A DNA stretch of 64,000 nt from Roseitranquillus sp963776845 (GTDB taxonomy: Bacteria > Pseudomonadota > Alphaproteobacteria > Rhodobacterales > Rhodobacteraceae): assembly GCA_963776845.1 (NCBI GenBank), contig CAVZOJ010000007.1, positions 186,001-250,000 of the forward strand. Direction: 5' to 3'. The translations under genes were made by a program, and so were the position numbers. Of this stretch, positions 17,356 through 26,926 are shown one piece after another (the first letter of the stretch is position 1; the number at the start of each line of letters is the position of its first letter). The notes beneath the pieces were generated by a model. That model did no database searches and had not been told where the DNA came from. It was given only the letters and a program-made list of their open reading frames with translations.

Positions 17356-18419
17356 GCGCGGTCTCTCCAGCCAACACGGGAGGGCGCTGGCGCGCCCTCT
17401 CGACCCTCGGGATGAAGGGGCTGCGGCTGGTCGCGACCGTCCTCGTGACGTTCTTCGGCCTGCTGCTCGTCACCTTCCTGATCGGCCGGGTGGTGCCGGT
17501 CGACCCGGTGCTGGCGGTGGTCGGCGACCGTGCGTCGCAATCGACCTACGACGCGATGTACATCGAGCTCGGGCTCGACAAGCCGCTCTACCAGCAGTTC
17601 TGGATCTACCTCCGCGATGCGCTGCAGGGCGACTTCGGCACGTCGCTGCTGACCAAGAAGGACATTGCCGAGGACATAGCCCGGGTGTTTCCGGCGACGC
17701 TGGAACTCGCGACGGCCGGCATCATCATCGGCACGCTTTTCGGAATACCGGCAGGCGTCCTTGCAGCGGTCCGGCAGGGCGGCGCGGCGGACCAGATCGT
17801 GCGGGTGCTGGGTCTCGTGGGGTATTCCGCGCCGATCTTCTGGCTGGGCCTGCTGGGCCTGCTCGTCTTCTACGCGCAGCTGGGCTGGGTGGCGGGACCG
17901 GGGCGCATCGACATCGCCTACGAGTATTCGTTCACTCAGGTCACCGGCATCCTGCTGATCGACACCGCCATGCAGGGAGAGTGGGACGCGTTCCAGAACG
18001 TTCTGTCGCATCTGGCGCTGCCGGCGATGTTGCTCGGCTACTTCTCGATGGCCTACATCAGCCGGATGACCCGGTCCTTCATGCTGAACGAGCTGGCGCA
18101 GGAATACATCACCACGGCCCGCGTCAAGGGCGTGCCGGAGTGGCGGATCATCTGGGTGCACGCGCTGAGGAACGCCGCGGTGCCGCTGGTGACGGTGATC
18201 GCGCTCAGCTACGCTGGGCTGCTCGAGGGTTCGGTCCTGACCGAGACTGTGTTTGCCTGGCCGGGCCTCGGCCAGTACCTGACGAACAGCCTGCAGAACG
18301 CCGACATGAACGCCGTCCTCGGCGGCACGCTGGTGATCGGCGTGATCTTCGTCGCGCTGAACCTTCTCTCCGACCTGCTCTACGTGGTGCTCGACCCGCG
18401 CGTCAGGCGGCGCGGATGA
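17352..18419 (+). CDS. peptide ABC transporter permease (DppB-like)
   Basis: 355 aa, GTG start overlapping the preceding stop by four bases. Six membrane helices; LRLVATVLVTFFGLLLVTFLIGRVVPVDPV at the start and the EAA loop ARVKGVPEWRIIWVHALRNAAVPL near residue 260 define a DppB-type subunit. Pairs with the DppC-like permease and the two ATPases that follow. Confidence 0.92.
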   Translation: MSAVSPANTGGRWRALSTLGMKGLRLVATVLVTFFGLLLVTFLIGRVVPVDPVLAVVGDRASQSTYDAMYIELGLDKPLYQQFWIYLRDALQGDFGTSLLTKKDIAEDIARVFPATLELATAGIIIGTLFGIPAGVLAAVRQGGAADQIVRVLGLVGYSAPIFWLGLLGLLVFYAQLGWVAGPGRIDIAYEYSFTQVTGILLIDTAMQGEWDAFQNVLSHLALPAMLLGYFSMAYISRMTRSFMLNELAQEYITTARVKGVPEWRIIWVHALRNAAVPLVTVIALSYAGLLEGSVLTETVFAWPGLGQYLTNSLQNADMNAVLGGTLVIGVIFVALNLLSDLLYVVLDPRVRRRG

Positions 18420-19322
18420 GCGCGACCCGCGAATGGCTGCTGGACGAGGAGCCGACGTCGCGCCGCCAGTCGGCGCTCGGGCAGAGCTACCGCACCTGGC
18501 TGACGTTCCGCATCAAACCGGCTGGCGATGCTCGGCCTCGGCATCGTCGTGGCGCTGATCCTGATGGCGATCTTCGCCGACCTGATCGCGCCCTACGATC
18601 CGCTGCGCGGCGGCGACCTCAGGACCGAGCGTCTGCTGCCGCCGTCGTGGGAGCATCTGCTCGGCACCGACGAGCAGGCGCGCGACATCTTCAGCCGCAT
18701 CGTCTACGGCAGCCGCCTGACGCTGCTGGTGGTCGCTCTCGTGGCCCTGATCGCGACGCCGATCGGCCTCGCCGTCGGCACCTGCGCCGGCTACTTCGGG
18801 GGCTGGGTCGATACCGTGCTCATGCGGATCACCGACATCTTCCTGGCGTTCCCCCGGCTGATCCTGGCTCTGGCCTTCGTCGCCGCCCTCGGGCCGGGCA
18901 TCGAGAACGCGATCATCGCCATCGCCATCACCTCGTGGCCGCCCTACGCGCGGCTGGCGCGGGCCGAGACGCTGACGATCCGTAACGCCGATTACATCGA
19001 CGCGATCCGGCTGCAGGGCGCGCGCAGCCCGCGGATCATCTGGGGCCACGTCGTGCCGCTCTGCCTGTCGTCGGTGATCGTGCGTGTGACTCTCGACATG
19101 GCGGGGATCATCCTGACGGCCGCCGGCCTCGGCTTCCTCGGCCTCGGGGCGCAGCCGCCGCAGCCGGAATGGGGCGCGATGATCGCCAGCGGCCGGCGGT
19201 TCCTGATCGACTTCTGGTGGGTCGCCACCATGCCCGGCATCGCCATCTTCGTGGTCAGCCTCGGCTTCAACCTGCTGGGCGACGGCCTCCGCGACGTGCT
19301 CGACCCCAAGGCGGCGAAATGA
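18416..19322 (+). pseudogene. peptide ABC transporter permease (DppC-like), one-base frameshift
   Basis: ATG at 18416 overlaps the DppB stop (ATGA) and reads MSATREWLLDEEPTSRRQ to TWLTFRI. One extra A in the AAA run at 18515-18517 then breaks the frame; with ATCAACCGG restored, the sequence continues NRLAMLGLGIVVALILMAIF and on to the EAA loop RLQGARSPRIIWGHVVP and a stop at 19322. A second start at 18528 (MLGLG) could give a shortened protein lacking only the cytoplasmic N-terminus. A homopolymer indel raises the chance of sequencing error. Confidence 0.85.
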
Positions 19323-20143
19323 ACGCGATGCTGCATGTCGAGGACCTGCGCGTCGCCTTCCCCTCGCGCCAAGGGCCGGTCGAGGTGGTGCGCGGCGTCA
19401 GCTTCACGCTGGGCCGCGAGCGCCTCGGCATCGTCGGCGAGAGCGGCTCGGGCAAGAGCCAGACCGGCCGCGCCATCCTCGGCCTGACGCCCGGCCGCGT
19501 CACGGCGAAGCGGCTGGAGTTCGAGGGGACGGACCTGCGCAACGCCTCCGCTGCGACCTGGCGCACGCTCCGCGGCCGGCGGATGAGCATGGTGATGCAG
19601 GACCCGAAGTTCTCGCTGAACCCGGTGATGACCATCGGCCGCCAGATCGTCGAGGCGGGCCGTCGCGGCGGCGTGTCGAAGGCCGAGGCGAAGGACCGGG
19701 CGATGGCGACGCTGGAGGCGGTGCAGATCCGCGACCCGGAGCGCGTGTTCAACGCCTATCCGCACGAACTCTCGGGCGGCATGGGGCAGCGCGCGATGAT
19801 CGCGATGATGCTGGTGGGCGAGCCGGACCTGCTGATCGCCGACGAGCCGACCTCGGCGCTCGACGTCACGGTGCAGCTCGAGGTGCTGGGCATCCTCGAC
19901 CGGCTGGTGGCGGACCGCGGCATGGGCCTGATCTTCATCAGCCACGACCTGCGCCTCGTCTCGTCCTTCTGCGACCGCGTGCTGGTGATGTACGCCGGCC
20001 GAATGGTCGAGGAGATCGCGGCGACCGACCTCGCCCATGCCGAGCATCCCTACACCCGTGGCCTCTTGAACTGCCTGCCGACGATCGAGAGCGAGCGCCA
20101 TCCCCTGCCCGTTCTGTCGCGCGACGCGGCCTGGGGCGAATGA
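19319..20143 (+). CDS. peptide ABC transporter ATPase (DppD-like)
   Basis: 274 aa, ATGA overlap with the permease. Walker A GESGSGKS, signature LSGGMGQRAMIA, Walker B LLIADEPTSALD, H-loop FISHDLRLV, and the oligopeptide-type C-terminus HPYTRGLLNCLP. Energises peptide import together with the next ATPase. Confidence 0.93.
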   Translation: MNAMLHVEDLRVAFPSRQGPVEVVRGVSFTLGRERLGIVGESGSGKSQTGRAILGLTPGRVTAKRLEFEGTDLRNASAATWRTLRGRRMSMVMQDPKFSLNPVMTIGRQIVEAGRRGGVSKAEAKDRAMATLEAVQIRDPERVFNAYPHELSGGMGQRAMIAMMLVGEPDLLIADEPTSALDVTVQLEVLGILDRLVADRGMGLIFISHDLRLVSSFCDRVLVMYAGRMVEEIAATDLAHAEHPYTRGLLNCLPTIESERHPLPVLSRDAAWGE

Positions 20144-20919
20144 GCAGTCTCATCGCCGCCCGCGACCTGGAGGTCACGTTCAGCAGCGGACCCGATGCGG
20201 TTCACGCCGTGCGCGGCGTCGGCTTCGATGTCGCCGAAGGGGAGAGCTTCGGCATCGTTGGTGAAAGCGGGTCGGGCAAGTCCACCGTCCTGCGCGCGAT
20301 CTGCGGGCTCGCGCCGACGACCGGCGGCCAGATCACGCTCGACGGCGAGCCGATCCGCTCGCCGCGCTCGGCCGACTTCTACCGCCGCGTGCAGATGGTG
20401 TTCCAGGACCCCTACGCCTCGCTGCACCCCCGCCACACGGTCGACAAGGTGCTGTCCGAGCCTCTGGCGATCCACCGCTTCGACGACCGCGAGGCGCGGA
20501 TTGTCCGCGCGCTGGAGGATGTGGGGCTCGGCCGCGGCTTTCGCTTCCGCTATCCGCACCAGCTCTCCGGCGGCCAGCGGCAGCGCGTCGCCATCGCCCG
20601 CGCCCTGATCCTGGAGCCGCGGTGTCTGCTGCTCGACGAGCCGACCTCGGCGCTCGACGCCTCGATCCAGGCGGAGGTCCTGAACCTCCTCGAACGACTG
20701 AGGGATGAGCGTGGGCTGACCTACATCTTGGTCAGCCACGACCTCGCCGTCGTTGCCCACATGTGCGAGCGCCTGATCGTCATGCAGCACGGCCAGACAG
20801 TCGAGGAGCTGAGCCGTGATGCGCTGCGATCGCGTCGGGCACATCAGGAGTACACACGCAGTCTGTTGCGCGCGAGCGCGGGCTTCGATCGCGGCGGCGC
20901 TCGGAGGCAGGATGCCTGA
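20140..20919 (+). CDS. peptide ABC transporter ATPase (DppF-like)
   Basis: 259 aa, ATGA overlap. Walker A GESGSGKSTVLRAI, Q-loop MVFQDPYASLHPRHTV (the DppF/OppF hallmark), signature LSGGQRQRVAIARAL, Walker B LLLDEPTSALDASIQ. Its last eight bases overlap the dipeptidase start. Confidence 0.93.
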   Translation: MSSLIAARDLEVTFSSGPDAVHAVRGVGFDVAEGESFGIVGESGSGKSTVLRAICGLAPTTGGQITLDGEPIRSPRSADFYRRVQMVFQDPYASLHPRHTVDKVLSEPLAIHRFDDREARIVRALEDVGLGRGFRFRYPHQLSGGQRQRVAIARALILEPRCLLLDEPTSALDASIQAEVLNLLERLRDERGLTYILVSHDLAVVAHMCERLIVMQHGQTVEELSRDALRSRRAHQEYTRSLLRASAGFDRGGARRQDA

Positions 20920-21970
20920 GATTGTCCCGGTCTTCGACGGCCACAACGACTTCCTGCTGCGGCTCGACGAGGCAAAGGCGGACCGGTCGCGCCTCTGGCC
21001 CAAGGGCGACGGCTCCGGTCATCTCGACCTAGAGCGGATGAAAGCGGGCGGCTTCGGTGGCGGGCTGTTCGCAATCTACGTGCCCTCGCCTGCAGGGAGC
21101 GACTACGATTCCGCGATGGCGAATCCGCCCTACGCCGTGCCGTTGCCGCCGGGGATTGAAATGCGCGATGCGCAGGGCGTCGCGATGGCGGCGGCCGGGC
21201 ATCTGCTGTGGATGGAACGGACAGCAGAGGGCGCCTTCCGCGTCTGCCGCACCGCGGCCGAGGTTCGGGATTGTCTTCACAGCGGCATCGTCGCCGGCGT
21301 CATGCACATGGAAGGCGCCGAGGCGATCGGCGCCGACCTCGACCAGCTGCATATCTGGCACGAGATGGGCCTGCGTTCGCTCGGGCCAGTCTGGAGCCGT
21401 CCGACAATCTTCGGCCACGGCGTGCCGTTCCGCTTCCCGTCCACGCCCGATACCGGCCCCGGTCTGACAGATGCTGGCCGGGAGCTTGTTCGCGCATGCA
21501 GCGAATTGCGCATCCTGGTCGACGTCTCGCACCTCAACGAGGCGGGCTTTGACGAAGTGGCGCGCCTGAGCGATGCGCCGCTGGTCGCCACACACTCCAA
21601 CGCCCACGCCGTCACGCCATCAAGCAGAAACCTGACAGACCGACAGCTCGACATGATCGCCGAGACCGGCGGCATGGTCGGACTGAACTTCGCCGCGGCC
21701 TTCCTGAGCCCGGATGGGCGCCGTGACCCAGAGATCGGCTGGGACCCGATGCTGCGCCACCTCGACCACCTGATCGAGCATCTCGGGGAAAATCATGTCG
21801 GCTTCGGCTCGGACTTCGACGGCGCCACCGTTCCGGCAGTATTGCGGGATGCTGGCGGCTTGCCAGAGCTGCTGGGGACGTTGCGCCGGCATGGCTACGA
21901 CGAGACGCTTATATTGAAGCTTGCCCACCGCAACTGGCTGATCCTCCTCGAGGAGATCTGGGGTCGGTAG
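20912..21970 (+). CDS. membrane-dipeptidase family (M19) dipeptidase
   Basis: 352 aa. The start at 20912 (MPEIVPVFDGHND) is chosen because the zinc motif DGHND must be near the N-terminus and GGAGGCAG precedes it. Other metal ligands: Glu in VMHMEGAEAIG, His in VATHSNAHAVTPSSRN, Asp in FGSDFDG. No signal peptide, so it should act in the cytoplasm on imported dipeptides. It overlaps the ABC ATPase gene, which strongly suggests the transporter carries dipeptides or D/L-amino-acid peptides; M19 enzymes often accept a D residue at the C-terminal position. Confidence 0.9.
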   Translation: MPEIVPVFDGHNDFLLRLDEAKADRSRLWPKGDGSGHLDLERMKAGGFGGGLFAIYVPSPAGSDYDSAMANPPYAVPLPPGIEMRDAQGVAMAAAGHLLWMERTAEGAFRVCRTAAEVRDCLHSGIVAGVMHMEGAEAIGADLDQLHIWHEMGLRSLGPVWSRPTIFGHGVPFRFPSTPDTGPGLTDAGRELVRACSELRILVDVSHLNEAGFDEVARLSDAPLVATHSNAHAVTPSSRNLTDRQLDMIAETGGMVGLNFAAAFLSPDGRRDPEIGWDPMLRHLDHLIEHLGENHVGFGSDFDGATVPAVLRDAGGLPELLGTLRRHGYDETLILKLAHRNWLILLEEIWGR

Positions 21971-22226
21971 CCCTGCGCCAAGGTCTTTTGTCAGACCGAC
22001 CTCAGCCGCTCCAAACCGTCCCAAGGGAGGCTCCGTTAATCGAAACAGGGCCGCGACGCAGCACGGAACATCGGCCTTGGCGACCACGTTCGTCGGAATA
22101 CCGAGGCGCAGGCGAGAGGTCCGGGAGTATCGTGTGGCGCTTCGTCAGCCGCCGCTCAGCCGGATGCTTCATTTCCCGGCGCGATGGCACGAAGATACTC
22201 CGTCCGACGGTGGCCGCTGGAGAGGA

Positions 22227-24449
22227 TCAAAGGTGCGCTTCGATCGCGACCTCGTCGACTGGCGGCGTGAAGTGGAAACCCTGCACGTCATCGCAGCCGA
22301 TGTCCCACAGGCGCTGCAGCTGTATTCTGGTCTCGACACCCTCGGCCACGACACGCTTTCCGAGGCGGTGACCCACTTCCACCAGGGTCTCGATCAGTGC
22401 GTCGCCACCGTTTCTTCCGATCCCGTTGACGAAAGTACGATCGATCTTCACTTTCGAGATCGGTAGCCGCTTCAGGTATCCAAGCGAGCTGTATCCGGTG
22501 CCGAAATCATCAATGGCAAGCCCTATAGCGCGATCTCGGCAGACATCGAGGAACCGTCGCACGCCGAGACTGTCGTGCTCCATCAGCATTCCCTCCGTGA
22601 TCTCGAGTTCGAGCGCGTCGCCGGCCAGCCCCGTTTCCTCGAGCACCTGGTCGAGTTGCGCAGGGAATTCCTCGGCAGTTGCCTGGACTGGAGACACATT
22701 GATGGCGATCTTCACGTCGAAACCGCGCTTCTGCCAGATGGCCTGTCGTCTGCAGCCCTCCAGCAGCGCCCATTGGCCAAGCGGCCGGATCAGGCCGCTG
22801 CTTTCGGCGATGGGGATGAACTCGGAGGGTGCGGCGAAACCGTCATTGGGCCGGGACCAGCGAAGCAGCGCTTCTACGGCCCGCGTCGCGCCGCTTATCA
22901 GTTCAATCTGAGGCTGATAATATAGCAGCAGATCTTCCTGCGCGATCGCCTGGCGGAGCTCGGCTTCGATTTCTGCCCGGTGGCGGGCGGCTTCCGCCAT
23001 CGCAGGTTCGAAAAAGCAGACCTGCTGTCGCCCGCGCTGCTTCGCCTCGAAAAGAGCAAGGTCGGCGTCGTGCATCAACGTCTCCGCATCCCGTGCGTCG
23101 TCCGGAGTCACGGCGACGCCCATGCTGACGGTGGTCCGCAACGCAAGTTTGTCCTCGGTCCGCGAGAGCGACTGGTGAAGCTCAGCGGCCAGGGCATCGA
23201 CTTCGCGCCGGCTGCTCCTGTCCGGCGCGACGATCGCGAACTCGTCTCCTCCGATCCGCGCAGGTGTGTCGGAGGGCCTCACCACCGATCGCAATCGCTG
23301 CGCCACCTTGCGCAGGAGATCGTCGCCGGCGAGGTGACCTTCAGCGTCGTTTACCGCCTTGAAGCGATCGAGGTCGATGAGGATCAGTCCGGCAATCGTA
23401 CGGCTTTCCGCCGCCTTCTGGACCGCAGCATCCAGGCTCTGCAGGAAGCGCGCGCGATTGGGGATGCCCGTCAGCGTATCGTTGTATGCCAGAAACTCTC
23501 GCTCTTCAGCCAGCCGGGTAAGCTCCGCATTGGCGATCTCGAGCGTCTCGGTCCGTTCTGCCACGCGCTTCTCGAGGTCGCGGTTGACGCGGGATAGCCG
23601 GTCCATTGCGTTGGCGAGCGCAATGTAGAGGGATCCTGTCTCGCGCAGGAGCATGGCGAAGAGGAAGGACGCGGCGAGCAGACCGCTGACGCGTCCCGCA
23701 TACCAGCCGAACGCGAACCGCTGGAGCGCGAACATGTTGAGGACGATGTCGACGAGAAACGCGGCGAGTGCGACCGACAGCCAGAGATTGAGCGCGTCGC
23801 GCCGCTTCCTCAGCGACAACGTCGCGCAAAGTGCGGCGACGGTGGCGATGCCCATCACCCAGCCGAGCTGGAAGGTGATGGGGTTCCACGTCCGGCCATT
23901 GTGCAACTCCGGCAGACGGCTTTCGAACGCCGTGACGAGAAGTACCACGAGGACGGCGGCGGATAGGACAGATCCGACGGCCAGCCAGATGCTTCTTGTC
24001 CGGTGGCGGAGCGGCCGCGGTCCCTCGATGCGAACCATCGCGGCATAGGCCAGCGCCGCGAAAGGAAACGCGAGGTGCCAGGCGTGCCACAAGTATGCGG
24101 CCGTTTGTGGCGCCTCTGCGAACCAGCCGGTCTGCGGAGACAGCTCGGAGAAGTACAGCAGATGCGGAATGACGAGCGTCGCCGTGAAGAGGTAGGCCGA
24201 GCCGAGGACGAGGAGCGGCGAACGCCCGCTCGCGCCGAACTGGGCATAGAGCAGCGTGGCCGTGGCCACGTCGCCGAAGATCACACCGGCTACGTAGAAG
24301 ACGTTGAACTCGGGGAGGGCTGGCAATGGAACCTTGGCGAAGGGCAGGCAAATGACGCCGACGAGCAGGATCCCCAGCATGGCCGACAGATACGCCATCT
24401 TCCGCCGAGGACTTGTCTGCCTCGCAGCTGTCAGTCGCGCCGTTGTCAT
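22227..24449 (-). CDS. MASE4-like membrane sensor with GGDEF and EAL domains
   Basis: 740 aa. About 280 N-terminal residues form seven or eight membrane helices of MASE4 type, followed by a short coiled coil (RVNRDLEKRVAERTETLEIANAELTRL region), a GGDEF domain with intact GGDEF and the DRFKAVND block, and an EAL domain with EALLRW, the DDFGTGYSSLGYLKRLP block and the catalytic Glu of EGVET. Both c-di-GMP synthesis and breakdown are therefore possible. Monocistronic, convergent with the dipeptidase operon. It ends QGFHFTPPVDE rather than the common QGY-F/L-F. Confidence 0.9.
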   Translation of the reverse strand: MTTARLTAARQTSPRRKMAYLSAMLGILLVGVICLPFAKVPLPALPEFNVFYVAGVIFGDVATATLLYAQFGASGRSPLLVLGSAYLFTATLVIPHLLYFSELSPQTGWFAEAPQTAAYLWHAWHLAFPFAALAYAAMVRIEGPRPLRHRTRSIWLAVGSVLSAAVLVVLLVTAFESRLPELHNGRTWNPITFQLGWVMGIATVAALCATLSLRKRRDALNLWLSVALAAFLVDIVLNMFALQRFAFGWYAGRVSGLLAASFLFAMLLRETGSLYIALANAMDRLSRVNRDLEKRVAERTETLEIANAELTRLAEEREFLAYNDTLTGIPNRARFLQSLDAAVQKAAESRTIAGLILIDLDRFKAVNDAEGHLAGDDLLRKVAQRLRSVVRPSDTPARIGGDEFAIVAPDRSSRREVDALAAELHQSLSRTEDKLALRTTVSMGVAVTPDDARDAETLMHDADLALFEAKQRGRQQVCFFEPAMAEAARHRAEIEAELRQAIAQEDLLLYYQPQIELISGATRAVEALLRWSRPNDGFAAPSEFIPIAESSGLIRPLGQWALLEGCRRQAIWQKRGFDVKIAINVSPVQATAEEFPAQLDQVLEETGLAGDALELEITEGMLMEHDSLGVRRFLDVCRDRAIGLAIDDFGTGYSSLGYLKRLPISKVKIDRTFVNGIGRNGGDALIETLVEVGHRLGKRVVAEGVETRIQLQRLWDIGCDDVQGFHFTPPVDEVAIEAHL

Positions 24450-24622
24450 ACAACTCCCAAGATATTCTCGCCCTCCTAGCTCAACCTATTTGCTCTCACC
24501 TGTCCTGCAACTAACAAGTTTCAAGGAACGGCCGATCACCGACCATAGCGCCGAAGAGCGAGGCCGTGGATGGTGGTGAAGGCGTGCGAGGCGACGAGGT
24601 CAAAGACGCCGATGCTGAGCGC

Positions 24623-24649
24623 GATCACGCCCGATACCCGGGCGTGATC
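24623..24649. repeat. perfect 10-bp inverted repeat
   Basis: GATCACGCCC / GGGCGTGATC with a 7-nt loop in the gap between the GGDEF-EAL gene and the NmrA-like gene. No T-run follows on either strand, so an operator or a hairpin of a lost element is as likely as a terminator. Confidence 0.5.
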
Positions 24650-24704
24650 TCCTGCAGGTCTGCAAGCCACACGCGATGCACTTTCGCGCCGAGGTTGAAC
24701 GGCC

Positions 24705-25532
24705 TCAGGCTGCGGAGACCCAGGCGCCAGAACAGGAGGCGGTCCCCGCAAATTCCGCGAAGTTCCGCGGAGGCCGACCCAAGGCGCGCTGCACGCCATC
24801 GGTGACGTGGGCGTTGCGCCCGTCCAGCGTCTCGCGCGCGATGGCGGTGAAGACGTCGGCGACGAACTCCCCGCCCGCCTGAGCGACGTTGGCGTGGAAG
24901 TCCTCGAACGAGATCGGGATGTGCCGGATCGGCCGCCCGGTCGCCAGGGACAGCTCCGCCGCCATCTCGGCGAACGTCAGCAGCCGCGGCCCCGTGACCT
25001 CGTAGAGCTCGCCCTTGTGACCCTCTTCGGTCAGCGCCGCCACGGCGACGTCCGCGATGTCGTCGACGTCGATGATCGGCTCCGCGATGTCGCCGCCGGG
25101 CATCGGCAGCACGCCCGCGAGGATCGGGTCGCGCAGGTAGCCTTCGCTGAAGTTCTGCGCAAACCAGGCCGAACGCACGAGGGTGAACTCGACGCCGGAG
25201 TTGCGGACAACCTCCTCGCCCTGCCGGGCGTGGTGTTCGCCGCGGCCCGAAAGCAGGACGAGGTGGTCGACGCCTGCGGCCTTCGCCGTCTCGCCAAGCG
25301 AGTCCAGCTTCTCGACGGCGCCGGGAAAGGCGAGGTCTGGGAAGTAGGTGACGTAGGCCGCGCGCACGCCATCCAGGGCGGCGGCCCAGGTCTCGGGCGC
25401 CTCCCAGTCGAACGGCGTCGCGGACGTGCGCGACCCGCGGCGGAGAGCCACGCCCTTGGCTTCCAGCTTGGCGGCGACGCGGCTGCCGGTCTTGCCGGTG
25501 GCGCCGATGACGAGGATCGGTTGCGATTGCAT
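24705..25532 (-). CDS. NmrA-like NAD(P)-binding reductase
   Basis: 275 aa from ATG 25532, preceded by AAGGAGGCAG. Atypical SDR start ILVIGATGKTGSRVAAKLE (GxxGxxG), no catalytic YxxxK, and the family blocks LVLLSGRGEHHARQGEEVV, FTLVRSAWFAQNFSEGYLRD and IIDVDDIADVAVAAL. Probably a quinone or redox-sensing reductase. An AraC regulator gene lies just upstream on the same strand, with paired direct repeats between them. Confidence 0.85.
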   Translation of the reverse strand: MQSQPILVIGATGKTGSRVAAKLEAKGVALRRGSRTSATPFDWEAPETWAAALDGVRAAYVTYFPDLAFPGAVEKLDSLGETAKAAGVDHLVLLSGRGEHHARQGEEVVRNSGVEFTLVRSAWFAQNFSEGYLRDPILAGVLPMPGGDIAEPIIDVDDIADVAVAALTEEGHKGELYEVTGPRLLTFAEMAAELSLATGRPIRHIPISFEDFHANVAQAGGEFVADVFTAIARETLDGRNAHVTDGVQRALGRPPRNFAEFAGTASCSGAWVSAA

Positions 25533-25586
25533 GGGACTGCCTCCTTGGCTCGTGTTGACAGCCAAGGCATAGCCGCCGTGCGCCGG

Positions 25587-25623
25587 CACGGTCTTGACCG
25601 GCCTCGCCACGGTTTTGACCGGC
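25587..25623. promoter_or_regulatory. paired direct repeats, probable AraC-type operator
   Basis: Two copies of CACGGT[C/T]TTGACCGGC (25587-25602 and 25608-25623), 15 of 16 bases identical, start-to-start distance 21 bp (two helical turns). They lie 55-90 bp upstream of the NmrA-like gene and next to the stop of an AraC-family gene; AraC proteins usually bind direct repeats with this spacing. Confidence 0.55.
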
Positions 25624-25639
25624 ATCGCCAAGGTGGTGG

Positions 25640-26680
25640 TCAGCGGCCGACGTGGTCTCTCCGGTAGCTGGCTGGCGTTCGACCGACCCAGCGCTTGAAG
25701 GCGCGGGTGAAAGAGCTCTGTTCCGAGAACCCGGTCAGGAACGCGATCTCGGCGAGCGAATGCCGCGCGTCGCGCAGCAGCCCCTCGGCCAGCTCGCGCC
25801 GGGTCTCTTCGGTCAGGGCCTGGAAACTCATCCCGTGCTTCGACAGGCGCCGGTGGAAGGATCGCGCACTGAGGCCCAGGCCCCGGGCGATGTCCGCCAT
25901 CCTGGGCGTGCCTTCGTTCAGCGCCTGCGCAATCGCGACCTTGGCCTGCACCACGAGGGAAGGCTCGTCATCAATGCCCGACAGCTCCGCGTCGAGGTGC
26001 GAGATGAGGTATCTGGAGATACCCTCGTCTCCGAGGATGTTCGGCTGCTCCAGCGCCTCTTGCGACAGCAGGAGCGCGTCGAGTTCGGCATCGAACCGGA
26101 CGGGACAGCCGAACCACTCCTCGTGGAACGCCACCGACTTCGGGGCATGATGGCGGACCAGGACTTCCAGCGGTGCGAAAGGGACCGGACAGACCTGCCG
26201 CGCGAGCGACACGCCGCTGGCCAGCGTCGCCTCGTTCGACAGGCGCATCCCCAGCCGACGTTCTCCTGCTCGATGCAGGATGAAGAGCGTGCCGCGCGGA
26301 TCGGGGCGCAGTTCGTAGCTGACGACGCTGGTCCAGAGGCGGGCATAGCGCTCGACCCTTGAGAACGATCCGCGCAGCGTGATCGCCGCCTTCCACGCCA
26401 GCCCGAGCGCGCCGTAATCGTCGCAGCGCATCGAGGCGCCGCCGTGAACCGGCAGGTGGGTCACGTCGGTCCGCTCGGCAATGCGTTCCAGCAGATCGTA
26501 GTAGGTGGCGGCAGGGATCATCACCTTCGGGTCCCACGTGCCATCCGGATCGAGCCCGGCGCCTGCCAGGAACTCGGCCCCGTCGACCCCATCCCCCGCG
26601 GCGGCAACCATCTTGCGCGCGAACAGAGACGTGACGAACCCCATGCCCGGCAGCTTAGGCGCGGCGCTTCGGTCGGCCAA
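25640..26680 (-). CDS. AraC-family regulator with arabinose-binding-like N-domain
   Basis: 346 aa (a start at 26644, MGFVTSLFARKM, is also reasonable). N-terminal PF12625-type domain with PAATYYDLLERIAERTD and HRAGERRLGMRLSNEAT; C-terminal HTH pair PRMADIARGLGLSARSFHRRL and SLAEIAFLTGFSEQSSFTRAF ending TPASYRRDHV. Likely activates the NmrA-like gene downstream. Confidence 0.88.
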   Translation of the reverse strand: MADRSAAPKLPGMGFVTSLFARKMVAAAGDGVDGAEFLAGAGLDPDGTWDPKVMIPAATYYDLLERIAERTDVTHLPVHGGASMRCDDYGALGLAWKAAITLRGSFSRVERYARLWTSVVSYELRPDPRGTLFILHRAGERRLGMRLSNEATLASGVSLARQVCPVPFAPLEVLVRHHAPKSVAFHEEWFGCPVRFDAELDALLLSQEALEQPNILGDEGISRYLISHLDAELSGIDDEPSLVVQAKVAIAQALNEGTPRMADIARGLGLSARSFHRRLSKHGMSFQALTEETRRELAEGLLRDARHSLAEIAFLTGFSEQSSFTRAFKRWVGRTPASYRRDHVGR

Positions 26681-26926
26681 GTGCAGGAGAAGGTGTCTGT
26701 GGGAGTGATAGTCGCCGCTCGTCCCGTAGAAACGATCGCGCGAGCGATGTCCGCGCTGCAGGAGTTCCTTTGCCGACCTCGCTGCGTTGGTCGCGCTTGG
26801 CCAAGTCTTGCGGGCGCCGCGGCAGCAGCGTCACGTGGCGACCGTCAAGAAACGACAGGTAACGACCGGCGAGTGCAACGCGCCTCCGAACGCTTCGCAC
26901 GGAGCTTCGCTGCGTGCTGGAGTGTC

